From Darksidea phi (taxonomy: Eukaryota > Ascomycota > Dothideomycetes > Pleosporales > Lentitheciaceae), in NCBI GenBank assembly GCA_030770425.1, contig JASJFT010000080.1, positions 124,001-188,000 on the forward strand: a stretch of DNA of 64,000 nucleotides, given 5' to 3'. Position numbers and translations under genes: made by a program. The notes under the pieces were generated by a model. It was given only the letters and a program-made list of their open reading frames with translations. It did no database searches and was not told the origin of the DNA. Position 1 is the stretch's first letter. Each line of letters opens with the position of its first letter. Positions 1 to 10,139 of this stretch are shown here, one piece after another.

Positions 1-1
1 G

Positions 2-2914
2 GTAGTAGAACGATCAGTCACCATTGCCGCCATCTCCACGTCTCAGCTCGTCAGTAAGGACTTCGCGATGGAGCCCGATGAAGAGAAGCTGCGTAAAGCT
101 GCCCATACAGTCGTGAAAGCACTCTCGGGAGCATTAGCTCTCGTCACATGCAAGGAACCCTTACGCATGAGCATCCAGAACAACATCCGCGTGATGGCAC
201 GAGACCTACCCGAGCAGGCTCTTCCAGAAGGTCATGTCCTGATGTTCGTCAACGACAACCTGGATCTCGTTTGTAGCACCGTGGAGCATGCGGCTGAAGT
301 GTCATCGCTGCAGGAAATCGACATGCAAATCGAGGAAGCCGTACGCATTCGCCGCCACTTCCGTCAATCACGTCCCAACGAGCCTTTCAAAGACGCTGCC
401 ATCAGTCCATGGGCCTTTTATATCCCTGAACCCTACAAACAGATAAGTGGGGGCTTGAACCGAGAGCAGCTAGCGATCTACGAGGAATTTGGACGGCAAT
501 CACGTGGCGCACCTCACGTAAATAATGTTTCGCAGGATAGCGGACGTCAGTTACCTGACGTTCTGCAGGATCAATTCGCAGCAGTTCCAAGCCTGCCAAC
601 GCCCGCAACCGCGCCAGCTGAACCGCGCCAGCCCACTCAGCAGCCCCGACTCCAGAGCCTTCAGACAGCACATGCGCCGCCTCAGCAACAACTGAATGGC
701 TACATGGAACCACAGGGAGCAGAGCGCAGTCAGCGTGGTGTAGAAGATCTTCTGGATGATCTGCTACGGATGGCTAAGGAGGCCCCTGAGGAGCGTATCA
801 GCGAACTCCAACTGACCAGCCCAATTCACCATGTGTTCGAGCAGCTCGTATCCAGCATCGAATTTGCCGGCCCCAACAAGGAGCCTTGGGCATTCCGAGT
901 TGCTGGACAAGTCACGAATCATCTGTTCTCCGATACTCTAAGTCGCCTAGAGGTTGAGACGCTGGCACACCTAATGGGTAGCCTCTGCCAACTCTCTGTA
1001 CAGACTTCTCGGCAAGTACTCATGTGGCTTGCAACACTCCATGAAGACGATCGCATCTTCAATGCTCCGGTTATGGTCGCTTTGATGGAGGTTGGGTTGA
1101 TGGACATGCACCGCCTAAATACGACGATTGCCAAGGGACTCCAAGAGCGTCGACTCGCAGCTGTTGCGATGCTTTCCAGTCTCATGGATGAAATCTTGCT
1201 GAACGAGCACCCAAGCGCACTGCGTGCTGACTTTGCGCTTTCTATCGATGCGCTCACCAATTGGCTGACCGAGGATCCCAGCTTCGATGTTGGGAAGGAC
1301 TTGATCTCTAAGTTGCAGGTCCAGCCGATGGAACAGGCTCTCACGCCTCCAGCTAGTGGCCACAAAGACCAGCTAGAGTACGTCTTCGACGAATGGGTAC
1401 ATCTTCTGCAGCCTGACACCCCGACGAAGTCCATTGCGGCCTTTATATACCAAGTGCATCAGAGCCAGCTGATGAAGACGCAGGAAGACTCCATCGAGTT
1501 CTTCCGCACTTGCATTGACGCCTCTGTCGTTGCGTACGAACATGAGCACACCCTTCCTTATGGTACCGGTCATCCAGACAATGCGAACATCAAAATTGAT
1601 GCCCTCGGCAAGCTCATTGTTGAACTGATCGTCTACCAAGGCGAGCAAAACGGCGCAGTAAAGGAGAGCAAGGCGAAATATCTTGATCAGGTACTTCTCG
1701 TTGTAATACTGGTGCTCAACCAGCATATGAACACACGTGGGGATGCGTTCAATCAGAAGGTTTTCTTCCGTCTCTTCTCCACAGTTCTCTTCGAGCTCAA
1801 TGTCGCTTCTAAAGCAGGCGCGTTCGCCGGCTTCAAGGCGGACATCTATCGCGTTGTCGCACAGGCTTTCCTAGTCTTACAACCCAATTACTTTCCCCGA
1901 TTCGCCTTCTCGTGGCTGACTTTGATCTCCCATCGGATCTTCATACCGGCGATGCTGGAGGATGGCAAAGATGAGCGTTGGGACGTGTACGCCAAGCTCA
2001 TGGAGATGCTTCTGACCTACACCGGACAACTTATCAAACCTACTGGAGAGACTATCATGGCGCAGACCTTCTACCGCGGTGTTCTCAGAGTCCTACTCGT
2101 CATTCACCATGACTATCCTGAGTTCCTTGCTGAAAACCACTTCCGATTCTGCAACAGCATTCCGATGCATTGCACACAGCTTCGGAATCTGATTGTCAGC
2201 GCCTATCCATCCAACATTCTCGAAATGCCTGATCCTTTTACGGCTGGGTTGAAGGTTGAGCGCGTGGAGAACAGTCAACAAGAACCTGTCATCCGTGCCG
2301 ATATCAACCAAATCCTTCGCCACGCGGGTGTAGAGGACATTATCGACGGGCTGCTGCGGGCAACTGAACTTAGAGCCCAGGAGGTTGAAAAGATCTGCAA
2401 CGCTGTTTATACAGAACTCAAACCTGCTGGCTTTCAACTAGTTCCCACTACAGCCGACCCAACCTTAATACACGCCGTCGTCCTCCACATTGGCGCCTCT
2501 GCGCTCGCCTCTCGGGGATCTAAGGGTCCAGTCTTTGATAGCAGTTCTCCAGCAGCTAAGCTTATGGAGAGGCTAGCCCGAGAACTGCACCCAGAGGCGA
2601 AGTTCCACTTCATCAGTGCAATCGCAAACCAGCTTCGCTGGCCGAACTCGCACACGCAATACTTCAGCTACGCGCTTCTCCACCTCTTCGGTCCCCCCAA
2701 CAGCGACCCGGCGGCCTTGGACGTCCAGCAGACCATTACACGCGTCCTATTGGAGCGTTTGCTCGTCCACCGTCCGCACCCGTGGGGCCTCATCATCACT
2801 CTTCTCGAGATTTTGAAGAACCCCACCTACGCATTCTGGGACCTACCGTTTGTCAAGGCTGCACCCGAGGTTCGTTCCCTCTTCCTCGAATTGCTGGGTG
2901 CCAATCTGACCTAA
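2..2914 (+). CDS. NOT1: NOT1, CCR4-NOT complex scaffold subunit (3' part, truncated by window edge)
   Basis: C-terminal part of Not1/CNOT1, the scaffold on which the CCR4-NOT mRNA deadenylase assembles. The frame is open from base 2, so the Met codon at 68 is internal: the codons before it read VVERSVTIAAISTSQLVSKD, matching the CAF40-binding DUF3819 region of CNOT1 (PVVDRSVKIAL, IVRKDFAL). Residues after the Met continue this domain (LRKAAHTVV, LVTCKEPLRMSI), then GLNREQLAIYEEF, a Gln/Pro-rich linker near residues 165-225, a helical middle part, and the Not1 C-terminal domain from about residue 560 on. Diagnostic strings are FYRGVLRVLLVIHHDYPEFL, QLRNLIVSAYP, ANQLRWPNSHTQYFS and LVHRPHPWGLIITLLEILKN. 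No intron is seen in this part and it ends at TAA (2912-2914). About 970 codons are present against more than 2,000 in a full protein. Confidence 0.97.
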   Translation, partial: VVERSVTIAAISTSQLVSKDFAMEPDEEKLRKAAHTVVKALSGALALVTCKEPLRMSIQNNIRVMARDLPEQALPEGHVLMFVNDNLDLVCSTVEHAAEVSSLQEIDMQIEEAVRIRRHFRQSRPNEPFKDAAISPWAFYIPEPYKQISGGLNREQLAIYEEFGRQSRGAPHVNNVSQDSGRQLPDVLQDQFAAVPSLPTPATAPAEPRQPTQQPRLQSLQTAHAPPQQQLNGYMEPQGAERSQRGVEDLLDDLLRMAKEAPEERISELQLTSPIHHVFEQLVSSIEFAGPNKEPWAFRVAGQVTNHLFSDTLSRLEVETLAHLMGSLCQLSVQTSRQVLMWLATLHEDDRIFNAPVMVALMEVGLMDMHRLNTTIAKGLQERRLAAVAMLSSLMDEILLNEHPSALRADFALSIDALTNWLTEDPSFDVGKDLISKLQVQPMEQALTPPASGHKDQLEYVFDEWVHLLQPDTPTKSIAAFIYQVHQSQLMKTQEDSIEFFRTCIDASVVAYEHEHTLPYGTGHPDNANIKIDALGKLIVELIVYQGEQNGAVKESKAKYLDQVLLVVILVLNQHMNTRGDAFNQKVFFRLFSTVLFELNVASKAGAFAGFKADIYRVVAQAFLVLQPNYFPRFAFSWLTLISHRIFIPAMLEDGKDERWDVYAKLMEMLLTYTGQLIKPTGETIMAQTFYRGVLRVLLVIHHDYPEFLAENHFRFCNSIPMHCTQLRNLIVSAYPSNILEMPDPFTAGLKVERVENSQQEPVIRADINQILRHAGVEDIIDGLLRATELRAQEVEKICNAVYTELKPAGFQLVPTTADPTLIHAVVLHIGASALASRGSKGPVFDSSSPAAKLMERLARELHPEAKFHFISAIANQLRWPNSHTQYFSYALLHLFGPPNSDPAALDVQQTITRVLLERLLVHRPHPWGLIITLLEILKNPTYAFWDLPFVKAAPEVRSLFLELLGANLT

Positions 2915-5301
2915 ACAGGTTGAGCGGCTGTTCAACGCTCTTTTCACACACGCGCAGCAGAGTCCCCGACCACTCGCATAAATGGACGCTTATCGCATCG
3001 AACGAATGGCGTCTGATATCCACCGCAACCTAGCATCACGTCACGGTACCTCGCTATATTGGCCCCGTCTCAAAGACGGCGTTGTGGGGCTGGTAATGTC
3101 TACTCACTGCATTTGCGTGCGTATGGGGGTTTATACACGGATTTCAGTTTCTTTGCATGGCATGGCATGGCGACGGAGCTGGGTTGCTCTCTTTTCGGAG
3201 TGGACTTTCCCCTTCTGGATCGGAAGGTTCGTCACTTTGTGTGCGATACAAAAAAGCAAGGGCGTTAATCATTGGTTGGGGTTCTTTTCGTCTCTCTTTT
3301 CTTTACTCATAGTTTGACGAGTGCGAGGTATAAGGGATGGTGTCACGCGTTTGCAGCTTTGTGTAGAATAGCCCTTCTCCTTCCGTTTCTAGGGCTGGCG
3401 AACGTGCAAATGGCATGCGGAGGGGTGGCGGTGACCGCCACGTGCTTATACCTGTAGGATAGTATGTTCGAATGCTCTAATGTTTTTGCTTCTGATTGAT
3501 TTTTTGGACTTTGCTACTTCGTAAAACTTTATCACATGCTTGCGAAGACTCGTGTTTGTGCCTGTATCACTCGGTGGTAAAATCATATTCGGCAAACTTC
3601 GCGGTTTGAGGACTTTTACAAACTTTCCTAAACTAGCTGATCAGCTGCGTATCTTCTCACCCTCTACTAGGACGGAGAAATAGTTCCAGTGTGGGGATGG
3701 ATCCACGCTCCGAACTTTGCTCTGGATAAAATGCCAGGGCGACTACCCGATGTGGAGGTTGTGGTGCTTCATTGGTCTTGCATGTAATGCGTGTCCTGGG
3801 TAATATGACGCGAGTGGATGACATACTAGGAGTGTGGGGTTCGGTTAGGAGTCTGAAGGTCAGACAGCTGCGCGACTCGTCGTACACGTGCAATGACTTT
3901 TGACGATATGCAGAGGTGGGTCCGGATGATTTGGTGTGGTGGTTTACCGTAGGATAGCCGAGGTCTTGCATATACGGCTATGTAGGAGGGGGAACATTGC
4001 CGATTGCACGTGAAAGCGCATGTGGAGGGGGTGACAGCATATAGAATGATTTGCGAGGCCTAGGTTAGGCGAGGGGGGCCGGATTTGGAATAGGATCGAG
4101 TGCACAGGTGAGAGCTGAAGGGGAGATATCTAGGTTTGATAATGTGGAGATTAGCTGGTGTACAGTCTTACGAGCGGAGGCATACTAAAAGATTGTATCT
4201 GCTTACGCGATGCGTAAAGCACGTGGGCGTTCCCGCGGTGTGCTACCTGCCCGTGGGAACGGAATCCTAGAACGTATCGTATTGGCTCCATTGACACGCG
4301 CTGCTCATCTCAACTACCGAGCCTATTATGATCAACCGATGCTGTGTAACCATCCTTTCTCTGCACCCTTTCCTGTTTTGACCCTGTTGCGGACCTGCAT
4401 GTAAGACGAAGAAGTGTGATATCGCACATGAATAGGACATCGATGCTCGGGCCGCCATCTGGTCTTTTGGAGAGCTGTGTGTGTCGTATGGGAGGCAAGC
4501 ATTTAGCTGAGTAGCGCACGAGAGACCGCGAAGGTGATTCTGAATAAGTTTGAATTATGTGTATCGTATTCCTACTGTCTTTCGCACTGGAGGTATTACT
4601 CTCATAACTTTTTGCCTTGCCCGAGTCCTGGCGATTCCATTCCCATTTGATGTTTCCATGCCCTTCCTCAACCTATGCCGTTGTCGAAAAAACGCCGAAC
4701 AAATCCCCGTTATACAAAGGGGCCCAAAGAAAGTCCGTGGAGAACGCCTGTGTAAAATGCTCAAGATGCTTGCCTCATATGCGCCCGGACAGGCCAATGT
4801 TCTGCCATCATCCATGTCAGGAAATCATAACCCGCGATGCTAATTTCCAACGTCGCTGCTCTGTTCGCCTTCCGTCCGCAAGGCACAACATTTGTCGATC
4901 GTTATCTTCAGTATCCTCCTCTTTCTTGTAAAATTATTTCTATTAATGGTGCCCATTCTGACTTGGCATTGCCGCGTTGTCGTTGTGCTCTGTTCGGTGG
5001 GAGGCTCTTCGTCCTCAGCCCTGGTCGTGAAATTAGCCGCGACACTGCCGCGGTATCACAAGCATTGCCGGGGTACGCTATCTTAGGCGGGCGAATTTCA
5101 CCCTGAAAATGCTTGCGTTGTCTTCCATGCGGGGCCGACTTTTTTTTCCTGCGCCAATTGCTTGTTCAGCTGCGGTTTTTTGTCGCGTTTGTGGCCCAAG
5201 GACTTTGTGATGGAGAGAGACTACGGCAGATAGTCTCGGCCTACTTTAGCTGGTGCGAACATCGCCATCGCATTCGTGTTTGCATCGTATGTGTCGTTCG
5301 C
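2915..5301. other. Intergenic region, NOT1 3' flank to receptor 3' flank
   Basis: About 2.4 kb between the NOT1 stop and the stop of the convergent receptor gene. It should hold both 3' UTRs. Short open frames occur on both strands, but none has a recognisable protein, consistent codon use or splice sites. Base composition is ordinary with normal CA and TG frequency, so RIP has not touched it. I see no RNA gene or mobile element. Confidence 0.6.
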
Positions 5302-6507
5302 TCAAACTGTGTGGTACGCAAGCATCGCGGGCTTCATCGGTGAAATTGGCGAAAGCGGGCTCAGTGGAGGCCGAAACACTCCGCTGCCGTACGTGGGTGC
5401 AGGGCTCGGGATAATCGGAGTTCTGACCGGCACCGGATTTACTGGTGTACATTGATCGCCTACGATGAGCTTCGCAACGGGGCCTGGGCTCTGCTGGCCG
5501 TCTCGGGATCGTGTTGCTTTCATCGCTTTCCTCACAAGCGGCCGTAAGAACGGGATAGAGGCCGCTACAATACCCGCGTGTTGCTCCACGTGAGACCAGA
5601 TCAAGAGATTTCCCCATTGCTTGCCGTTCTCCTCAAAACTCGAAAGCCATCGCACAGTGGTGTATAGGCGCACCGCCGATGCCGAAACCGCTATTATACC
5701 AATAGAATAGATGGCGCTGAGCTCGAGTCGCCTCCTGACAGGCATGGTCCGTAGGTGGAGGAAGAACGGTATGGGAAGGAACCAGATGAACACATCTGTT
5801 GCGAGGTTGAAACCGGCGTTTGCAAGCCATAGAGGGGTTGGGTTCGAGCACCGGCCCGTGTGAATGCCTTTGAACCCATCCAAGAATACTGTAGCAGACC
5901 AAGCATCCGCGACCGGGTAACAGATGAAGATGCTGGTGAGCATCATGCCCAGACTACCAACAACGACGGTGGTAAGCATGAAGCGGACGATGAGGTGGAA
6001 TAATCGATGCGTAGAGGCGATGTAGCAGTAAAAGAGGAGGATGGAGATCTTGATGAGCAAATGATTGAGCATGTAATTCAGGCGGAAAATCCACATGCTC
6101 AAAAGCGCGCCACGGGCTACCACGGAGAAGGATTCCAGGTCCTAAGTGATTATTAGCATGTGCAGGTAAAACTGGGCCGATAAGTCTCACATGAACATGG
6201 CTGAAGTCCGTGTAGTGGATGTTGTACCAATTGACGACGGTAGAGCACCATGTTGCGATCTAAAAATTCAGTATACTGGCCTTGCGATTTGAATCAAACA
6301 CTTACGAGGGCGCATAGCATCACCCAGTCGGGCGATCCAAGTTTTCGAACTAGAAAATACCGGCTGTAGAATCTACGAGACGTTGAAAGTGAGTGATATG
6401 CTTGACGCAGGAACAATCGTTGGCGCGTACCTGAGGGCTACCACGATGGTGGATAGACTGGTAAGCGTGAACGCTATCACGATCGCAAGCGTTCCGTGTA
6501 CCGCCAT
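5302..6507 (-). CDS. PTH11/rhodopsin-type seven-transmembrane receptor-like protein (four exons)
   Basis: Spliced model: exons 6507-6431, 6372-6306, 6259-6191 and 6141-5302 (TGA), with introns of 58, 46 and 49 nt; predicted 350 aa. Joining them gives one continuous family sequence: MAVHGTLAIVIAF, then RFYSRYFLVRKLGSPDWVML, IATWCSTVVNWYNIHYTDF and DLESFSVVARGALLSMWIFR. Seven hydrophobic segments fit the fungal rhodopsin (SAT4/PTH11-like) integral membrane family, including the typical NLATDVFIWFLPIPFFLHL, the stretch LSAIYSIGIIAVSASAVRLY, and LIWSHVEQHAGIVAASIPFL. The cytosolic tail is rich in Pro and Ser. Family members sit in the plasma membrane; PTH11 itself senses surface cues in a plant pathogen, but most members have no known ligand. 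No CFEM domain is seen. The start ATG at 6507 was chosen because it leads directly into helix 1. Donors are GTACGC, GTAAGT and GTGAGA; acceptors CGTAG, TTTAG and CTTAG. Confidence 0.88.
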
Positions 6508-8434
6508 AATAAACCGACAATAACAGTAGAATAGAAGCGCTGGAGGACGGTCATCGAAGGTCGTCCCGCGTGTGTTGACGAACGATCGACAGACGAAAGC
6601 AGGTGCTGAAGGGTCCGAAAGGAAACGGCTGGCACATATACGGACTAGTGTTACGACCACTGGAAATGTCGTACGTGCTCAGGACAGAGCTCCGGGCCTG
6701 CGAAGATCCGCCACCAATTATCCGTATACAGGTTAGGAGACTGGTGATGACACGAGCGTTGCTGTAGACTCGGACACGCAGCAGGCAGTAATGTTCTGCT
6801 CATGAAAGCGAGTTCCCATGTGGCGTTAAGGTAAGCTTGCGGGAAAGAGTGCAAAGAGTCTCCCCTGTGTACCTCAGCTCAAATGAGTCCCAATGTGGAG
6901 GAGACGATAGGGGCGCACGGCGTTCCCATGACCCTCTTTCCCCGCATTCGTATCACAGTTTGCAAGCATGCGCTGCATCCAGGTTCATTCATCGAATTTG
7001 TGCGTGGGCCATTGGGCAGTGCTGGCTAAAATGATTGTCTTAGACCCAGCATATACGCGCTCTGACCATGTATAAGATCCAAGTCGGCGACTGGGGGTTT
7101 CAGCCGAAACGAGACATGCTGGACGCTTTACTCACTGCATGTGCATGTCAGACTAAAGACATCGCCGATTCCAGCTCTAGTTCTCTAAATATCTTCAAAC
7201 CCCTGCGTGTCAGGCGAGGTTTGCAGGCCGATATCAAACGGTAATCAAAACAACGGACTATGAATCCTGGGCGTGGTAGGTTGAGCAGCAGCATCCTCCA
7301 TCTTGTGACGAGAGCCGAACCGTTCCAGCCGCCAACCCTAGTTATTGATAAGGCCTTGCGCGTCTGATCCTCGCATTGTCAGCATCTTGGTGACAAGGAT
7401 CTGGTAAGCATTTACCACGCTTTGATACTACCGAGCTGTAACCGCCAGGTGCCGACGGCAGCGGCAAATGGGCAAGCCAAGACCAAGAAGCACGTACATA
7501 TATCGCCTATAAAGCACAAATGAGATCCTACGGGGAGAAAGGAGGAAACATGTCTGCTAGAGATGTTCGATGATTGCTCACGAAGAAGCGGTCCGCGGAA
7601 GTTTTCTACAACACGTGAGGAGGCGCCGGGACTAACGGTTTCCGTCTTAGCACCATCAACTCCTCAGGCCATTTTTGACTCTCGGTTCCGAGAGCACAAG
7701 TTTGATTTCGGCCCTGTCTTTCAGCAACGATTTGTATTTGCGCCTGTCAATGCCGGGGATTTGATATCGTGTTTAGGCTCTTCACGATGTTCAAGGCATG
7801 AGGGCTAAGGCTAGGCTCGGTAGTGACAGCGTCGGCGACAGCGACAGCGACAGCGACAGTGCGACATGCATACAGAAGTTACGCAGAAGAGATATTGCAT
7901 CACGGCGCCAGAATCGTTATCTGTGCTCGTGGGGAAGAGGGATGCGAATGGCCTCCTCGAATATTGAAAAGCTTTTTAGCACGCTTCCAGAAAGACATCG
8001 AATAGAAACGATGCTTGAATCAGTATCGGCAACGCATTGCATTTCGAACGCTGCATCATTTCAGGGAGAGCTGCAGCTGAAGGTCCTGACACCATGAAGA
8101 TTATGCGTTAGTCGATTCGATTGCGTGCCCATTGGAGTTAGATTTTGGTAACTACTATCGACTACACTTGAGGCCCTTTTACGAAATGCTTCGCTCCATG
8201 AGGGCTACTCTCTCGCTTTCGATCTTGAACATTGCTACAGTAGACAGTTCCGCTTGCGCATCGCTCCCTCCTCTGTCCGCCCACTCCCGCCAACGACCAA
8301 TTGTCCAACGAGGCGACTTTGAGTATATAACTACTACCTGTTCACTTCTCGGCATCGGCCTCGTATCCATCCATTCTCTCAGCGCCGGCACGACTAGTCA
8401 TCGCTGGTCTCCGCTTCATCGTCTCAGTTACTAG
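6508..8434. other. Intergenic region between receptor and AIG2-like gene
   Basis: About 1.9 kb. The left part must hold the receptor promoter and the right part the 3' flank of the next gene. A short hexanucleotide repeat lies at 7837-7860. An open frame at 7798-8097 is driven by that repeat (a run of Asp-Ser) and otherwise resembles nothing. Frames at 7563-7808 and 8132-8434 are also unconvincing. Nothing else is recognised. Confidence 0.5.
7837..7860. repeat. Short GACAGC tandem repeat, about four copies
   Basis: Four near-perfect copies of the 6-mer GACAGC, the last ending in T, preceded by degenerate copies (GACAGC GTCGGC) from 7825. It lies in DNA without a convincing gene and is a simple minisatellite-like tract. 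Confidence 0.8.
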
Positions 8435-9598
8435 CTATACCACGGAGTCCAAATCTCCCTCCGTAGTACCGTCTCCAATTGCGACGTGCTCAGGCAAAGC
8501 AGGTAAGATCTTGTTCATGCCGCAATTGGCCGTGCGTCTAGAACTAGACTTCGATATCGTCTTCATATCGCTGGACTTGGAACGACGCGGGCATAGTTGT
8601 GACAATAAGGTTTCGTCAACCGAGTCGTTCCTCCTGTGCTCTGTCCTTCTGTTGTCATCCTTTCGATAAGCGAACAGTGGCCTAGGTCCGCAAAGTACCT
8701 CATTACTCTGACTATCTGGCACTCTCTTTGTCGGCACCGACACCACCTGCGGGTCCGCTAACGACGATGAAACTTGTTGGTGCATTGACTGGGTTCGGAT
8801 ATGGCGAGTCGCATTCTTCCAATCCTCGTGCACGCGAGCAATCTCCTCGTTCAGATTCTGCATGATATCGTCCGTCACTGTATGCGGGCTCACAGCTCGT
8901 TCGCTCAGCATGGCCTGCGTCCCGCTAATAGAAGCACCATGATAGGAAGCAGGCCGTGGCAATACAGATGCGAGATTCAACGACGGTGACCGCGCAAGAG
9001 ACGGTGTGAAATTCATCAGAGCCGGCTGCGGCTTGATAGGTACAGGTTTCCTTGCTAATTGCTTTGCTCTCTGAATCTTCGTGGCGTGGTCCTTGGATGC
9101 GGCGGGAGGAGCTCTGAGGTCTAGTCCAAGGGTAGTACGGCTGCCGGTATATATGATTGCTCGTCCCTCGATCTTTCGGGCGCGACGGGCGCCTTGCGCA
9201 AGGATTTCGATCTCAACTGGCACAGTCGCGTACGATCCGACCCCGTACTCCGCTTGCGCGTGCTTTTCAATTCGATACGCCTCATTCGGATTCGAAACGT
9301 TGTACACCACACCTTCCACCTCCTCAGTCTTCTTCCTCAGCAGTTCCTCCTCCGGACACTCAGCCGATACCAGCACCCAATTCCTTACATGCCTCACCTT
9401 CTTGTATCCTACAATACGCGCCTTCTTCAACCTCGGTTCCTCGTTCAACGTGAAGGCCCGCTTTAGTGTTTTTGGGTCGGATAGTGCGCCGTGGAGGAAA
9501 TATGGGACTGGATATGTGTTTGCGAGGCTTTTACGCCAGATTGGTGAGTCCATTTGCGTGGCGCATGCGACAATATCAAACCCAGGATTGCTCAGCAT
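8435..9598 (-). CDS. AIG2-like / gamma-glutamylcyclotransferase-fold protein with disordered C-terminal tail
   Basis: Intronless, 387 aa. Residues about 31-152 fit the AIG2/GGCT family: PVPYFLHGALSDP takes the place of the usual YGTL-type substrate loop, followed by PRLKKARIVGYKK, VEGVVYNV (94-101) and GRAIIYTG (145-152). Enzymes of this family cleave gamma-glutamyl peptides to 5-oxoproline. In this protein the loop that normally carries the catalytic acid reads IEKHAQAEYGVGSY (110-123). I cannot place the expected Glu there with confidence, so activity is uncertain. Residues 160-387 are Ser/Arg/Pro-rich, without a recognised domain, and look disordered, with a possible short helix around NEEIARVHEDW. 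A fungal relative binding nucleotide or peptide without catalysis is possible. The gene is transcribed toward the upstream receptor. Confidence 0.72.
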   Translation of the reverse strand: MLSNPGFDIVACATQMDSPIWRKSLANTYPVPYFLHGALSDPKTLKRAFTLNEEPRLKKARIVGYKKVRHVRNWVLVSAECPEEELLRKKTEEVEGVVYNVSNPNEAYRIEKHAQAEYGVGSYATVPVEIEILAQGARRARKIEGRAIIYTGSRTTLGLDLRAPPAASKDHATKIQRAKQLARKPVPIKPQPALMNFTPSLARSPSLNLASVLPRPASYHGASISGTQAMLSERAVSPHTVTDDIMQNLNEEIARVHEDWKNATRHIRTQSMHQQVSSSLADPQVVSVPTKRVPDSQSNEVLCGPRPLFAYRKDDNRRTEHRRNDSVDETLLSQLCPRRSKSSDMKTISKSSSRRTANCGMNKILPALPEHVAIGDGTTEGDLDSVV

Positions 9599-9632
9599 GC
9601 GATAGTAGATTTGCTGGTGGGTGATGGTGGCC

Positions 9633-9640
9633 TATATATG
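9633..9640 (-). promoter_or_regulatory. Possible TATA box of the AIG2-like gene
   Basis: On the minus strand the sequence reads CATATATA, 35-42 nt before the ATG at 9598. This is close to the start codon for a fungal TATA element and would imply a very short leader, so it is only a candidate. Confidence 0.25.
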
Positions 9641-10139
9641 CCTTTAGGGCGTGTTGTGCTTAAGACGCGTAGCGGTGGGGTTGCGCGGGTCGAGTGTTGC
9701 GGCAGGTCGAAGCTGTAATTGTACTGCGTTTTTATTATGAAATTGTGCGTTTGTTACTCTGGCGCGTGCAACTTCACCGTTGCCGAAATGTCCTCACCGG
9801 CAGCTGTGGTGTCTGCCAGCCTATGTTTATTGATTTGATAGTGAGCATTGTATAACATTAAACAATCGGCCTCTCTTATTGTCACATGCGCTTGGCTTGC
9901 CTTCATTGACCTGTGCAGTGAACAGCAAATACAATTTAGAGCACAGCGTAGTCAACATCTCCGCTCTGCTGACGTGTTCGGGAAGGAGAGATAAAGTGTG
10001 CAAGTCACTTAGAAGTGTATGAGGAGCGAAGTTATTGTTTGAAATGTTCATTGAGTCGAATGGTAATTATGACAAAGGGATCTAGAAAGGGTATACTACA
10101 CCCGCAAAGGACTCCTGGACCCAGGATGAAAATTTACTC
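9641..10139. other. Intergenic region between AIG2-like gene and P450 gene
   Basis: About 500 nt: promoter side of the AIG2-like gene and 3' flank of the P450 gene. The open frame at 9827-10051 on the minus strand has no recognisable content and lies where the P450 3' flank should be. Nothing else is seen. Confidence 0.45.

Noticed and set aside
402..2655. Several antisense open frames within NOT1
   Set aside because: They are shadows of the conserved NOT1 coding frame, with no protein similarity or separate signals.
2982..5106. Short open frames between NOT1 and the first receptor
   Set aside because: No recognised domains, no splice-consistent extension, and erratic composition; they fit chance frames in 3' flanks.
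7798..8097. Open frame with Asp-Ser run
   Set aside because: Its only feature is the GACAGC repeat; the rest resembles no family and there is no promoter or splice context.
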